DNA of 64,000 bases from JABCZH01 sp963803775 (GCA_963803775.1 CAWDNS010000006.1:124001-188000), one strand, 5' to 3'. Counted from the first letter of the stretch, positions 9,112 to 18,352 are shown. Notes: generated from the letters alone by a model not told the origin. Numbers and translations: made by a program.

Positions 9112-10656
9112 CTATATGGGCACTTCAATCAGCGTCGGTCCTTCGCCATCCAATCCCGCTCGTAACGCTTTCCCGAATGCCTCCAATGAAGTGACCCGCG
9201 TGGCGGGCACTCCCATTCCTTTTGCCATTAGTGTCCAATCGAGGTCGGGATGTCCGATCTCGAACAGGCTCGCGGCGCGAGCTCCGGGACTGCCTGCTCC
9301 CAAATAAGAAAACTCGCGCTTCAGAACCGCGTATTCCCGGTTCGCAAAAACCACCGTTGTAACGTTGAGACCCTCGCGCGCCATCGTCCACAGCGCCTGG
9401 AGTGTATACATGGCGCTGCCATCGGCAGTCAGGCACAAGACTTTCCGGCTCGCGCAAGCCACGGCTGCGCCGACGGCCAGCGGTAGGGCGATCCCGATTG
9501 AGCCTCCCGTATTCCCAAGCCAGTCGTGCGGCGGCGCTCCCTTGGTTGTAGCCATCATTCCACGCCCCGATGTCATGGACTCGTCAACCACGATGGCGTT
9601 GTCGGGCAGAAGCGCACCGACTGCCGCAGCCAATCCCGGCAGGGTGATTTCCCCGCTAGGTATAGGCGGCCGTTCCGCTTTCTCTGCAAACGGTTCTTTC
9701 CCGCGTACCGACAAAGCGGTCGCCAGCACTTCGAGTGCGCCAACGTAGTCTTCCCCGGAGCTCGCCAACGTGTGGACCTCACATTCCGGAGAACTGAATA
9801 CGCTGCTCTTTCCGGGATAGGCGAAATATGCGACCGGAGCCTTCGCGCCCACCAGAATCAGTTGGCGAAACTCCTTAAATTGCTCGATCCCAAGTTCTAG
9901 CACATATTGAACACGGTCGACGCTTGCAATCCCCGCGCCGCGTTGCAAACGAGTGATGGGGTAAGGAGCCAGCAGTTTCGCCCCGGTGGCTGCCGCAATG
10001 CGCCCGGCGGTGACTAGTCCTTCGCCATATAGGGCGTTTCCGGTCATCAGGATCGCGGTTCGCAGGCCTGAGCGAAGCATAGAGGCTGCATGTTCGACCG
10101 TCTTCGTGTCTGGCAGAGGTGGTTTAGCCACCGCGGGGATCGGCGCAATCGAACCACCTTCGCTCCACGAGACATCTGCGGGAACGATCAGTGTGGCAAT
10201 TTGCCCGGGTGCCGTACGAGCGGCGATGAGCGCTTCCACAGCGTCACGACCTATCTCAGCGGAAGATCGAGAAGTCCGTAGCCATTTGGAATATGGCTTC
10301 GCAATGCCTTCGACGTCCGAGACGAGGGGCGTATCGTAAGGCAGATGAGAGGCTGGATGTTGGCCGACCAGATTGATGATCGGCACGCGCGCGCGGCTCG
10401 CATTGTGCAGGTTGGCGAGGCCGTTCGCGAGTCCAGGACCGAGATGCAGCAGCGTGCTGGCTGGCTTCTCGGCCATGCGAGCGTAACCGTCTGCTGCTCC
10501 GGTGACCACGCCTTCGAAAAGGCCCAGCACGCAACGCACTTCTGCAATCCGGTCAACCGCTGCGACAAGATAGATTTCTGACGTGCCGGGGTTTGTAAAG
10601 CACACGTCAACCCCGCCGGCCAGCAGCGTACGAATTAGACTTTCTGCCCCGTTCAT
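9112..10656 (-). CDS. Thiamine-diphosphate enzyme, acetolactate-synthase-like
   Basis: 514 residues from the ATG at 10656, preceded by AAGGATAACGAG. The N-terminal pyrimidine domain carries the proton-relay glutamate in GLFEGVVTGAADGYAR. A central domain follows, and the C-terminal TPP domain has GDGSAMYTLQALW with the following NREYAVL in place of the metal-binding Asn segment. Overall it matches the acetolactate synthase large-subunit / benzoylformate decarboxylase superfamily, but no IlvN-type regulatory gene is nearby. The reaction would be decarboxylation of a 2-oxo acid or an acyloin condensation. With the aminotransferase upstream in the same direction, a 2-oxo-acid to acyloin/aldehyde route is plausible but unproven. 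Confidence 0.88.
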   Translation of the reverse strand: MNGAESLIRTLLAGGVDVCFTNPGTSEIYLVAAVDRIAEVRCVLGLFEGVVTGAADGYARMAEKPASTLLHLGPGLANGLANLHNASRARVPIINLVGQHPASHLPYDTPLVSDVEGIAKPYSKWLRTSRSSAEIGRDAVEALIAARTAPGQIATLIVPADVSWSEGGSIAPIPAVAKPPLPDTKTVEHAASMLRSGLRTAILMTGNALYGEGLVTAGRIAAATGAKLLAPYPITRLQRGAGIASVDRVQYVLELGIEQFKEFRQLILVGAKAPVAYFAYPGKSSVFSSPECEVHTLASSGEDYVGALEVLATALSVRGKEPFAEKAERPPIPSGEITLPGLAAAVGALLPDNAIVVDESMTSGRGMMATTKGAPPHDWLGNTGGSIGIALPLAVGAAVACASRKVLCLTADGSAMYTLQALWTMAREGLNVTTVVFANREYAVLKREFSYLGAGSPGARAASLFEIGHPDLDWTLMAKGMGVPATRVTSLEAFGKALRAGLDGEGPTLIEVPI

Positions 10657-10712
10657 CTCGTTATCCTTACAGACTCTCGCCAGGTTGGCAAAACAAACGC
10701 TCAAGCGGGGGG

Positions 10713-11747
10713 CTAACGGAGCGCTTCCTCGATGTAGCGAGAGAGCACCGATGCCAGCTTCTCGTAATGGGTAGACATGATTTCTAGATGATCGCCAGGC
10801 ACAGTTTCCACCTCGAAATTTTCTGCTAGGTGCGCCCACACTGCCGCAGGATCGGCAGGGAAGTCGGTTGGAATTTCAGCCCTGACAAACTTAACGTTGC
10901 CGGAGTAAAACTGGGGCTTATAGCGGGTCAGCGCCAAATAGGCGCATTCCCGGGTGCGTTGCATGGCCGGGGAGAGCGACACATCGACCGGTAGTTGGTA
11001 GGACACTCTAGGTGCGGTCGATCTGCGCCGAGAGGGGCGAACGATTAGAGAGAGTGCTTCGCCCACGGGCAATTTCATCGCGGTGCTCGCGCGTCTCGTT
11101 GTCAGTCGCGTCATCAGGCGGGCACGCTGCGCGAAGGACAAGTAGCGTATGTCTGGATACGAGTCGAGCATTGCCAGCAAAGCCACTTTTTCGCCGGCGG
11201 CCGTAAGCTGCCGAGCCATTTCGAACGTTACCAGCCCACCCAGCGAATAGCCCGCCAGCAGATAGGGTCCGCGAGGTTGCACCTGGCGAATCGCGTCCAG
11301 ATGAAACTGGGCCATGTCTTCGATTCGGTCGAATGGTTCTTCCGTGCCGTCGATACCCTTGGATTGCATCCCATGGATGGGGTGCGACGTTCGAATGTGT
11401 TTTAACACCTGGAAAAAGTCGATCACGCTTCCGCCCAAGCCATGGGTGATAAAGACCGGAGGGTGCGCGGAGCCGTCCTTCAGTAGCACCAAAGGTGGAA
11501 ACTGCGGATCTGCGGGTTGTTCCAATACAGCGGCTAGAGCTGAAATGGTAGGCGCGACGTAGATCGTTACCGGCTGGAGTTCTCGACCGCATGCGAGCGC
11601 GATTTCGTTGAATAGTTGAAGGGCTAACGAGGAATCTCCGCCGAGATCGAAAAAATTATCTTCGACACCGACGGGAGAGCGTTGCAGCACGCGCTGCCAA
11701 ATCGAGGTGAGCATCTCGACCGTCGTCGCTGTCTGCATGGGGTTCAC
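10713..11747 (-). CDS. Stand-alone carrier protein-thioesterase didomain
   Basis: 344 residues. Residues about 5-85 form a phosphopantetheine carrier domain with the attachment motif DNFFDLGGDSSLALQLF. Residues about 95-340 form an alpha/beta-hydrolase thioesterase with FITHGLGG, the nucleophile elbow AGYSLGGLVTFEMA and a late GDHLEIM (catalytic His). This is the C-terminal half of a typical NRPS termination module, without condensation or adenylation domains. The GTG start has GAGG about 7 bases upstream. It lies in the same direction as the TPP enzyme (56-base gap) and the aminotransferase. It could receive an acyl or aminoacyl chain in trans and release it by hydrolysis or cyclisation. A fragment of a lost NRPS is an alternative, but the start signal looks native. 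Confidence 0.9.
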   Translation of the reverse strand: MNPMQTATTVEMLTSIWQRVLQRSPVGVEDNFFDLGGDSSLALQLFNEIALACGRELQPVTIYVAPTISALAAVLEQPADPQFPPLVLLKDGSAHPPVFITHGLGGSVIDFFQVLKHIRTSHPIHGMQSKGIDGTEEPFDRIEDMAQFHLDAIRQVQPRGPYLLAGYSLGGLVTFEMARQLTAAGEKVALLAMLDSYPDIRYLSFAQRARLMTRLTTRRASTAMKLPVGEALSLIVRPSRRRSTAPRVSYQLPVDVSLSPAMQRTRECAYLALTRYKPQFYSGNVKFVRAEIPTDFPADPAAVWAHLAENFEVETVPGDHLEIMSTHYEKLASVLSRYIEEALR

Positions 11748-11814
11748 ATTACACCTCGGCGAGTGAAATCAAGAATACCGCCCGAAGTTCCACGTTGCGT
11801 GATTGGTTCCGTGA

Positions 11815-12678
11815 TCATGAATGCGCGAATGCCCAATAGAGTTCTCGTGCCTTGGTGTACACGGGGCCGAAGGGGAGTGAGCGGTCGCCGATGCGGGTGA
11901 TCGGAACGACCTTTGAATAGTTTCCGGTGGAAAAGATCTCATCGGCTTTCTCGAATTCCTGGTAGGTGAGTGTCTTCTCAATCACAGTTACACCGCTATC
12001 GCGCAGAAGACTGATGGTTCTTTGGCGAGTGATGCCTGCTAAGAACGTCCCGTTTGGAATAGGAGTAAACACAATTCCATCTTTCGCCATAAAGACGTTT
12101 GCGGTGGCGAGTTCCGCAACATTGCCTAACGGGTCACATACGATGGCGTTGTCGAAGCCTCGGGACTGTGCTTCAAAAAGCGACCGGGCGTTATTGGGAT
12201 AAAGACAGCCCGCCTTGGCATTGACCGGCATCGTCTCCACCGTTGGTCGGCGAAACGGAGATAAGGTGATCGAGAACCCTTTGGGAACACGCATCGGCGC
12301 CTCGTAGATCGAGAGACACCACCGAGTGGACTCGGGATCATGTGCCTGAACCCACGGTCCTTCGTTTTCTGCCCAGTACATAGGGCGGATGTAAAGCGCA
12401 GCGTCCTTATCGAAACGTTGGATCCCTTCATGCGCGAGTCTTACCCACTCTTCCGTTGAGACAGTCGGCTTCAAATACAGCTTCTTCGCGGAATCATTCA
12501 CGCGGGCGCAATGGAGGTCAAGGTCAGGAGTGACGCCTTCGAATGCCCGTGCCCCATCAAACACTACGGAACAAAGCCAGGCAGCATGGGTTCGCGGACC
12601 CATGATTCCAATATTGCCCTCTTGCCAGGCTCCTTCGAAAAACGTCCAGGTTTTTGACCAACCGCTTCCAAGTGGCAC
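11815..12678 (-). CDS. Class IV (branched-chain-like) aminotransferase
   Basis: 287 residues with a GTG start placed by AAGGAG seven bases upstream. The fold-type IV PLP family is shown by FDGARAFEGV near the N-terminus, the PLP lysine in PVNAKAGCLYPNN (near residue 155), the AELATANVFM block and GTFLAGITRQR. IlvE and D-amino-acid transaminases share these. It transfers an amino group between a branched or hydrophobic amino acid and 2-oxoglutarate. Its neighbours are the carrier-thioesterase and TPP enzyme rather than ilv genes, so it may supply a 2-oxo acid or amino acid for the pathway. A housekeeping role is also possible. Confidence 0.9.
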   Translation of the reverse strand: MPLGSGWSKTWTFFEGAWQEGNIGIMGPRTHAAWLCSVVFDGARAFEGVTPDLDLHCARVNDSAKKLYLKPTVSTEEWVRLAHEGIQRFDKDAALYIRPMYWAENEGPWVQAHDPESTRWCLSIYEAPMRVPKGFSITLSPFRRPTVETMPVNAKAGCLYPNNARSLFEAQSRGFDNAIVCDPLGNVAELATANVFMAKDGIVFTPIPNGTFLAGITRQRTISLLRDSGVTVIEKTLTYQEFEKADEIFSTGNYSKVVPITRIGDRSLPFGPVYTKARELYWAFAHS

Positions 12679-12879
12679 TTGATTTCTCCTTGGGTTGCTG
12701 GCTACCTATCGAGCGGTCGCTGGGGGATGGTGCACGATGAGCGCTCACGATGCAGTCGCAAAAGGGGGACTCGCGACTAGGCTTTCAAGATAAGCATATG
12801 TAATTAAACGCTTTATGTCCAGTCGATTTTACACGTAGCGAGTTACCTCCGGACTTGTTGTTTCGCGATCAACAGTCGA

Positions 12880-13461
12880 TCAGATCGGGTGATGCTTAAG
12901 CCAACTGAGCACCTGTTCTGCGCTTTCATTTGGCGGAAAGACGGGATAGAAAACCTGCTCGATTCGCCCGTCACGAATCACAAGTGTCAGGCGCTTCACG
13001 AGCCGCGTTCCTTCTACTTCAAACGTTGGCAATCGTAACGCATTCGATAGTTCCAAATCAGCATCACTCAAGATTTCGAAAGGAAGTTGTAGCCGGGTGG
13101 CCATCTCCAGTTGGTACTCGGTCGATTGCGCGCTCATGCCAAAGACTTCTGTCTTCAGATCTCGCAGCTCATCGAAATGGTCGCGAAAGCCGCAGGTTTG
13201 AGGGGTGCAGCCGCGAGCGCCGGGAATCAAATCCCATCCCGGTGGAAGTGGCTTTCCCGGCACACCAGTCATCGGATAACAATAAATAATGGTTCTAGCT
13301 GCGTTCAGCTGCGCGAGGTCCACCATTCTTCCCGCGGTTGAGCGCAGAGATATGTGTGGCACCGCGGCGCCCATAAGATGGGCGACCGCGCCGTCATTGG
13401 CGGGAACCGGCAGACCGGGTGGAAGAGGGAAGTCCGTTTGCCGCGCTGGTTTGTTCGTCAT
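12880..13461 (-). CDS. Peroxiredoxin (AhpC/TSA, Bcp-like)
   Basis: 193 residues of thioredoxin fold. The region IIYCYPMTGVPG followed by GARGCTPQTCGFRDHF holds the two cysteines of a Bcp/PrxQ-like protein; the second (GCTPQTC) carries the usual TxxC peroxidatic context. An AGAGGAAATAG site precedes the ATG. It reduces hydroperoxides using a thiol donor in the cytoplasm. It is divergent from homoserine dehydrogenase with a 125-base gap that must hold both promoters. The role in the adjoining locus may be protection against P450 uncoupling, which is inference. Confidence 0.88.
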   Translation of the reverse strand: MTNKPARQTDFPLPPGLPVPANDGAVAHLMGAAVPHISLRSTAGRMVDLAQLNAARTIIYCYPMTGVPGKPLPPGWDLIPGARGCTPQTCGFRDHFDELRDLKTEVFGMSAQSTEYQLEMATRLQLPFEILSDADLELSNALRLPTFEVEGTRLVKRLTLVIRDGRIEQVFYPVFPPNESAEQVLSWLKHHPI

Positions 13462-13586
13462 AAACTATTTCCTCTTGCGGTAACTATCGTCATGGTGGCC
13501 CAAAACCTTCTGCCAATTACAATTCGAGACGCGATTGTGGCAGCTTCAACGCGAGAAAGTGCGAGGCAAGAGATTCTCAATAACAT

Positions 13587-14873
13587 ATGAAACCAGTGCG
13601 TATCGGTATTGTCGGTTTTGGCGCGGTGGGCCGCGCCACTGCAAGCATTATCTCTCAGCATGTCGATCTAATTGAACTGCGAAGCCGCGTTCGGCTCGAA
13701 GTGACAGTCATCTGTCGGCGTTCAAATGTTAGACCCGAAGACATCCCCGCTGGTGCGCGTTTCGTTTCCGATTGGAAAGAACTGGCCGCCGCCCCAGACG
13801 TAGACATAATCGTCGAAGTCATGGGGGGGACGGACCAATCTCTCAAACTTGTGCGTTCCGCTCTAGAGGCGGGCAAGCCCGTGGTCACCGCCAACAAAAA
13901 CCTGCTGGCGGAACACGGCGACACCATATTTGCTCTTGCAGCTTCCCGGAATCTGCCCATCGGCTTTGAAGCTAGCGTGGCATCGAGCATTCCTATTGTG
14001 CGGGTGATTCATGAGTCGACGACCGGCGATCGGTTGTCCGCTGTCTATGGGATCATGAATGGTACGGCTAATTACATCCTCACTCAGATGGAAGACCGCG
14101 GCATCGAGTTTGATACGGCACTGAAGGAAGCCCAGGAGGAGGGTTATGCCGAAGCCGATCCTTCTTTGGACATCGATGGTGTGGACAGTCGCGACAAACT
14201 CTGCATCCTTGCGCGAATGGCTTTCGGTGGAAGACTGAACATATCTCGGATTCCCACTTTCGGTATCCGCCAGATTCGCGCAGCTGATGTTCGCGCCGTA
14301 AACCGTCTCGACAGCACCATCCGCCTTATTGGTCGGGCAGAGAATACCGAATCGGGGGTCGAGGTATCGGTGCGACCATGGATGGTGAGCCGCCATTCCA
14401 TGCTGGCCAGGGTACGAGGCGTGAACAATGCGATCTTCATATCCGGAAGCAAGATTGGAACCCAGATGTTTTACGGTCGCGGTGCAGGTGGTGATGCGAC
14501 CGGAGCTGTCGTGGTTTCTGATCTCATCGAGATCGCGCGTGATCTGGTGCAGGGTCATTTGAGGGCCAGGAGTGCGGTTGGGTTCGTAGATTCACCGGAG
14601 CTGAAGATCTGTGAGAATCCGCGCCCGGTTCGTTGGTATCTGGGGCTAAACGTCAAAGATCAGCGGGGTGTTGTCGCCGGTGTAGCTGATGTCATTGCTC
14701 GCTACGATATTCATCTCGAGTCCTTAGGGCAAGAACCTCGCGTGTCCAAGGATGAACTGTCTCTTGGTATTACGGTAGAGCCAGTTTCCGAGCCTATAGT
14801 TTGTCGTGCCGTAGCTGAAATCAACGCCCTTGATTTCGTTACAAAACCCCTCTTGCTGCTTCGCATCGAATAA
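13587..14873 (+). CDS. hom: Homoserine dehydrogenase
   Basis: 428 residues. It reduces aspartate semialdehyde to homoserine with NAD(P)H. The Rossmann motif is GIVGFGAVGRA (residues 6-16), VMGGTDQSL and VTANKNLLAEHGD are conserved, and the catalytic region has NGTANYILTQM and AEADPSLDIDGVDSRDKL. The C-terminal 80 residues (GVVAGVADVIARYDIHLES) form an ACT domain, the usual site of threonine feedback. No Shine-Dalgarno is obvious before the ATG. Homoserine is also the substrate of the broken metA/metY genes 11 kb to the left, so it may serve threonine and methionine synthesis generally or precursor supply for the locus. Confidence 0.93.
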   Translation: MKPVRIGIVGFGAVGRATASIISQHVDLIELRSRVRLEVTVICRRSNVRPEDIPAGARFVSDWKELAAAPDVDIIVEVMGGTDQSLKLVRSALEAGKPVVTANKNLLAEHGDTIFALAASRNLPIGFEASVASSIPIVRVIHESTTGDRLSAVYGIMNGTANYILTQMEDRGIEFDTALKEAQEEGYAEADPSLDIDGVDSRDKLCILARMAFGGRLNISRIPTFGIRQIRAADVRAVNRLDSTIRLIGRAENTESGVEVSVRPWMVSRHSMLARVRGVNNAIFISGSKIGTQMFYGRGAGGDATGAVVVSDLIEIARDLVQGHLRARSAVGFVDSPELKICENPRPVRWYLGLNVKDQRGVVAGVADVIARYDIHLESLGQEPRVSKDELSLGITVEPVSEPIVCRAVAEINALDFVTKPLLLLRIE

Positions 14874-15328
14874 CCGATCTTGTCAGTGCGATCTTAAATC
14901 CTTCTAAAGTGCTGACCTGTAAGGACTTCGCGCCAAGCCGGATCGATCAATGACGGAGCTCGACTCATCTCAGACTCGTCCTGTCCTGTCCTGAGGAGGC
15001 CGGAACGGCAAGTGGCTGCTCTTGCAAGTCGGGCAAACTTGAACCGTCTTGGCATTCAACCGACGTACGGGCAGGAATGGCTTCCATGGCCCCGTTTGTG
15101 CGACCGAGAGAGACAAGACGGTATATAATTGCTGGCCTCGAAGTAGATGAGAAAATCTATCTCGACTACTGGATTCTGGCGTGTGAATGAGCCTTTCCAG
15201 AGTACACCGGATGCTGATCGATTTCGTTTCGGAGTCGGTCGACAGCAGTTATCCAACATAATTCTTAGCATCGAAGTTTGCGATATGGCGTGACTTCGAC
15301 CGTCCCCGAAGTAGCAAGGAGGAGTCGT
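14874..15328. other. Non-coding gap
   Basis: I see no gene here. It contains a short GTCCT triplication near 14980, a TATAAT-like box at 15124-15129 without a convincing -35, and a strong AAGGAGGAG ribosome site at its right end that belongs to the next gene. Confidence 0.5.
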
Positions 15329-16534
15329 ATGAAAAGCTTTTCGATATCGTTTACAGGTAAGCGCCATTTAACGTTTGCGCTCATATTAGGATCGGCGCTA
15401 TTTGCGACTTCAAGAACTCAAGCTCAGACGTTTAGCGTAATTTACAACTTCACTGGTGGTAGCGATGGGGGGTATCCCCTTGCTGGCTTCGTCATGGATG
15501 CGACCGGAAATCTCTACGGCACAGCCAGTGTTGGGGGAAGCTCTGGAGCCGGAGCTATAGTCAGGTTCACCGAGAGTGGCCAGGAAACTGTGCTGTATAG
15601 CTTCGCTGGAGGGACAGACGGCGCAACTCCTGAAGCAAGCTTACTAATGGATTCGTCAGGCAACCTCTATGGTACGACCTCCGCAGGAGGTGCCCACGGT
15701 TTCGGCACTGTGTTCAAGCTGACTGCGAGTGGCCAAGAAACTGTGTTGTATAGCTTCGCCGGCGGGAATGCTGACGGGGCAAATCCGCAAGCAAATCTGG
15801 TCGCCGATAATTCAGGCAATCTCTATGGCACGACCTATGCAGGAGGTGCCTACGGCGGTGGCATCGTGTTTAGGGTAAACAAGAAGAACCAGGAAACTGT
15901 GCTGTACAGTTTCGGTAGCGGGACAGACGGCGCAAATCCCGTCGCGGGGGTTACGCTCGGCCCGGGGGGCGAACTCTACGGCACGACTTCTGCGGGAGGC
16001 ACGGACACATACGGTACCGTCTTCCAATTGATCCCGGCCGTGGCGACGGGGTCTAAGTATGGGAAAGAAATCATCCTACATAATTTCACACACCAGAACG
16101 ATGGTGATGTGCCTTATGCTGGCCTGATATTTGATCATGCCGGAAATCTTTATGGCGCAGCCACCGGGGGCGGCGCTAACAGCGGTGGCACAATTTTCGA
16201 ACTGACGCCTTCGGCCAGCGGGTGGAATTTCAACGTTCTCTACGGGCTAGTCGGGTGGGATATCTCGGGGGCCTTCCAGAACCTTTTCTTGGATGCGTCT
16301 GGCAATATCTGGGCCACTACTCATTGTGACGGAACATACCAGGCTGGAACAGTTTACGAGCTGACAAATTCCGGTGGCACCTGGAACTACAACCCTATGT
16401 ACGTCTTCACAGGCGGCACCGATGGATTGTTCTCGTACAGTAACTTAGTTCTCGACAAACAGGGTAATCTCTACGGTACGACGAGGGGTGGCGGATCAGG
16501 TGGCTACGGAGTCGTCTTCAAGATTACCCCGTAA
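15329..16534 (+). CDS. Secreted GloVer-type tandem-repeat protein
   Basis: 401 residues from the ATG that follows AAGGAGGAGTCGT. Residues 1-33 are a Sec signal peptide ending SRTQAQ. The rest is about seven repeats of roughly 45-60 residues with the pattern GNLYGTTSAGG, then GTVFKLT and ETVLYSFAGGTDG. These are the repeats called choice-of-anchor tandem repeat GloVer, abundant in Acidobacteriota and probably a beta-propeller. Location is extracellular or periplasmic; ligand and function unknown. It stands alone, with no obvious operon partner. Confidence 0.85.
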   Translation: MKSFSISFTGKRHLTFALILGSALFATSRTQAQTFSVIYNFTGGSDGGYPLAGFVMDATGNLYGTASVGGSSGAGAIVRFTESGQETVLYSFAGGTDGATPEASLLMDSSGNLYGTTSAGGAHGFGTVFKLTASGQETVLYSFAGGNADGANPQANLVADNSGNLYGTTYAGGAYGGGIVFRVNKKNQETVLYSFGSGTDGANPVAGVTLGPGGELYGTTSAGGTDTYGTVFQLIPAVATGSKYGKEIILHNFTHQNDGDVPYAGLIFDHAGNLYGAATGGGANSGGTIFELTPSASGWNFNVLYGLVGWDISGAFQNLFLDASGNIWATTHCDGTYQAGTVYELTNSGGTWNYNPMYVFTGGTDGLFSYSNLVLDKQGNLYGTTRGGGSGGYGVVFKITP

Positions 16535-16618
16535 CTTACATCAGACACCAAATGGGGCTAGGTGTGTTCTTCCTCGACGCGACGTTGGATTAGTGCAGAA
16601 CGCGCATCCAGACCCTCA

Positions 16619-16843
16619 TTATTGGTGCGTACGGGAATGGCATGTTGAGCATAGTGTAATCAGGTTCTGTTCTGAATCATCGCCGGAATGACTCCTAAAT
16701 TCCTTGTGATGTACTTCCAGATCGGACATTGAGCCGCAGGCTTGGCATCTCCAGCTGTCCCGCCTCAGCACTTGGTTGCGAACTTGGTCGTATGAAACGG
16801 GATCGAGCCGGAGGCGGGACTGCTTCGGTCGGAGCAATTTCAC
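16619..16843 (-). CDS. Small HNH endonuclease
   Basis: 74 residues with a GTG start overlapping the previous stop (GTGA). The HNH signature is RDSWRCQACGS, then LEVHHKEFRSHSG and ENLITLCSTCHSRTH. Two CxxC pairs would bind zinc and the HH/N/H residues the catalytic metal. Such small HNH proteins occur in phages (often near packaging genes) and homing elements. It is the last gene of the leftward recombination operon. Confidence 0.88.
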   Translation of the reverse strand: MKLLRPKQSRLRLDPVSYDQVRNQVLRRDSWRCQACGSMSDLEVHHKEFRSHSGDDSEQNLITLCSTCHSRTHQ

Positions 16844-17538
16844 GAGGCCTTCTCGGCAAAGTGGTCCAGGAATCTCTTTCTTTCTTCACCCGGCAAAAAC
16901 TTGAAGAAACGCAGGATCGACTGCAAGAGGACCTGCGAATTGCCGTGTTCAAGGTTGGCACCGGCCAAGAAATCAGCACAGATCATTTCTAGACAATAAC
17001 CACGGGACTTGTCCGTCCCCAGCATCAAACCCGCGGTCTCAATCGCCTGCTCTACGACCGGGATTTGACTCTTAAAGAGCTTGAAATAGACAATTTCCGA
17101 CGGCTCGCTTTCCTTACCCGTCAGCTCTTTGTCGACCTCCTGTTTAAACTGCTCCTTCGGCATCTCTCGGGCTTTGTGCAACCAGGTTGCACAATCGAAG
17201 TGCTGCCGGTCCCTCCGAGCTACCTTGGCCAACTCCAGCCCCTTCGTCCATCCCACTTCCTTCAGCTCCCGGCGGGCCTGCGGCGGGAGGTTCTCGTGGA
17301 TGGACATCAGGTAGTAAGCCTTCCTCCGCGACTCGGGAAAGCGTCTCTCCAGAAATTCATCGAACGATTTCACATTCTCCACCCGCCAGTACTGTCCCGC
17401 CCGCACTTCACATAAGTAGCGCCCGAGTTCGACGAACCGGGTGTCCCGCTCCGCTTCCTTCTGCTTTTCCCATGCCAGGATCTCGTCGATCTTCGTGAGC
17501 ACAAACACGGCTCGCCGGCGATTGAGCTTGGGCAGCAT
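16840..17538 (-). CDS. Conserved phage-like protein of unknown function
   Basis: 232 residues from the ATG at 17538, 10 bases after the nuclease stop, so translation is probably coupled. The N-terminus is charged and helical (DEILAWEKQKEAERDTRFVE); the middle has KSFDEFLERRFPESRRKAYYLM, which looks like a short helix-turn-helix-like helical unit; the C-terminus is helical (FKFLPGEERKRFLDHFAEKA). I recognise no catalytic motif. A longer upstream frame exists but overlaps the nuclease and lacks a start signal. DNA binding or replication accessory function is a guess from its place between two nucleases. Confidence 0.6.
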   Translation of the reverse strand: MLPKLNRRRAVFVLTKIDEILAWEKQKEAERDTRFVELGRYLCEVRAGQYWRVENVKSFDEFLERRFPESRRKAYYLMSIHENLPPQARRELKEVGWTKGLELAKVARRDRQHFDCATWLHKAREMPKEQFKQEVDKELTGKESEPSEIVYFKLFKSQIPVVEQAIETAGLMLGTDKSRGYCLEMICADFLAGANLEHGNSQVLLQSILRFFKFLPGEERKRFLDHFAEKAS

Positions 17539-17548
17539 GGGCGGATTG

Positions 17549-18352
17549 TTAGTAAGCAAGCTCGTCAAGCCAACCAAGGCTTTCTGCTCCCGGTCGTCGC
17601 ACCAGACGGGTGTCGACCATCTCTTGTTTCCCGAGGCAAAGCCCGATATATGGGCACATGCTGCAAGGGTTTTGCGGGAACCGGATTCCGCTGTGTGGCA
17701 AGAATTGCGCAGACTCGATCCGGCCAATCGTGTCCTCGACCAAATGGCCGAATTCGTTGCGTTGTTCGTCGGTGATTGTGGTTCGGAGATATTGCACTTC
17801 TACCAATCGCTTGCGCACGAAGACAATCTGGACGACTTCGGAAATGCCGGTCATCCACGAGTAGCAGACCAGTTGCGGATCGAGGGCCAACAACCCCTCG
17901 GGCTCTTCGGGATAGCGGGCGGAAGTTGTCTTCCACTCGATGAGACAACGAGTGCCGTCCAGTTTCCCAATGGCGTCCACATAGGCTACGAAGTCATTCT
18001 TCCCGGCCACGGGCCGCTCGAACTTGATCTGGAGATTACGCTGCGGTTGGCGAATATGAATGCGGTCGTCCTGGCAGAAGCGGTCCAGGAGTTGGACTCC
18101 TTGCTGCAGCATGCGGTCCCAGCTGTCGCCTTTTGAGTAGTGCAGTTGTTGATCTTTGTGGGCAGACCATTCACGGAAAAGAACGCCTGCAGCGTCCTCG
18201 CGGAGGAAATAGGCACCCAGGGCTTGTTCGAACGCCCGCCCGAAGAGCATTGCGGCGCGAGTGTCCTTTTCCTGCCAGCCGTCGAGATAGCGATGGCGGT
18301 AGCGGCGCGGGCAGGTTAAATAACTGCTGATTTGGGTATAGCTGTAAGTCAT
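17549..18352 (-). CDS. RecB/Cas4-like PD-(D/E)XK nuclease with Fe-S cysteines
   Basis: 267 residues. N-terminal SYTQISSYLTCPRRYRHRY gives the first cysteine and motif I; FGRAFEQAL follows. The catalytic core is VDAIGKL (Asp) and CLIEWKTTS (Glu-x-Lys). The C-terminal CSMCPYIGLC provides three cysteines, which with the N-terminal one fits a 4Fe-4S cluster of the AddB/Cas4 type. No cas1/cas2 or repeats are near, so a phage-type exonuclease partnering an annealing protein is likelier than Cas4. The start overlaps the previous stop (ATGA) and has GAGGTG upstream. Confidence 0.85.
   Translation of the reverse strand: MTYSYTQISSYLTCPRRYRHRYLDGWQEKDTRAAMLFGRAFEQALGAYFLREDAAGVLFREWSAHKDQQLHYSKGDSWDRMLQQGVQLLDRFCQDDRIHIRQPQRNLQIKFERPVAGKNDFVAYVDAIGKLDGTRCLIEWKTTSARYPEEPEGLLALDPQLVCYSWMTGISEVVQIVFVRKRLVEVQYLRTTITDEQRNEFGHLVEDTIGRIESAQFLPHSGIRFPQNPCSMCPYIGLCLGKQEMVDTRLVRRPGAESLGWLDELAY

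Noticed and set aside
17549..18352. Cas4-like nuclease as sign of a CRISPR system
   Set aside because: No cas1, cas2 or repeat-spacer array is present; partners are phage-type genes.
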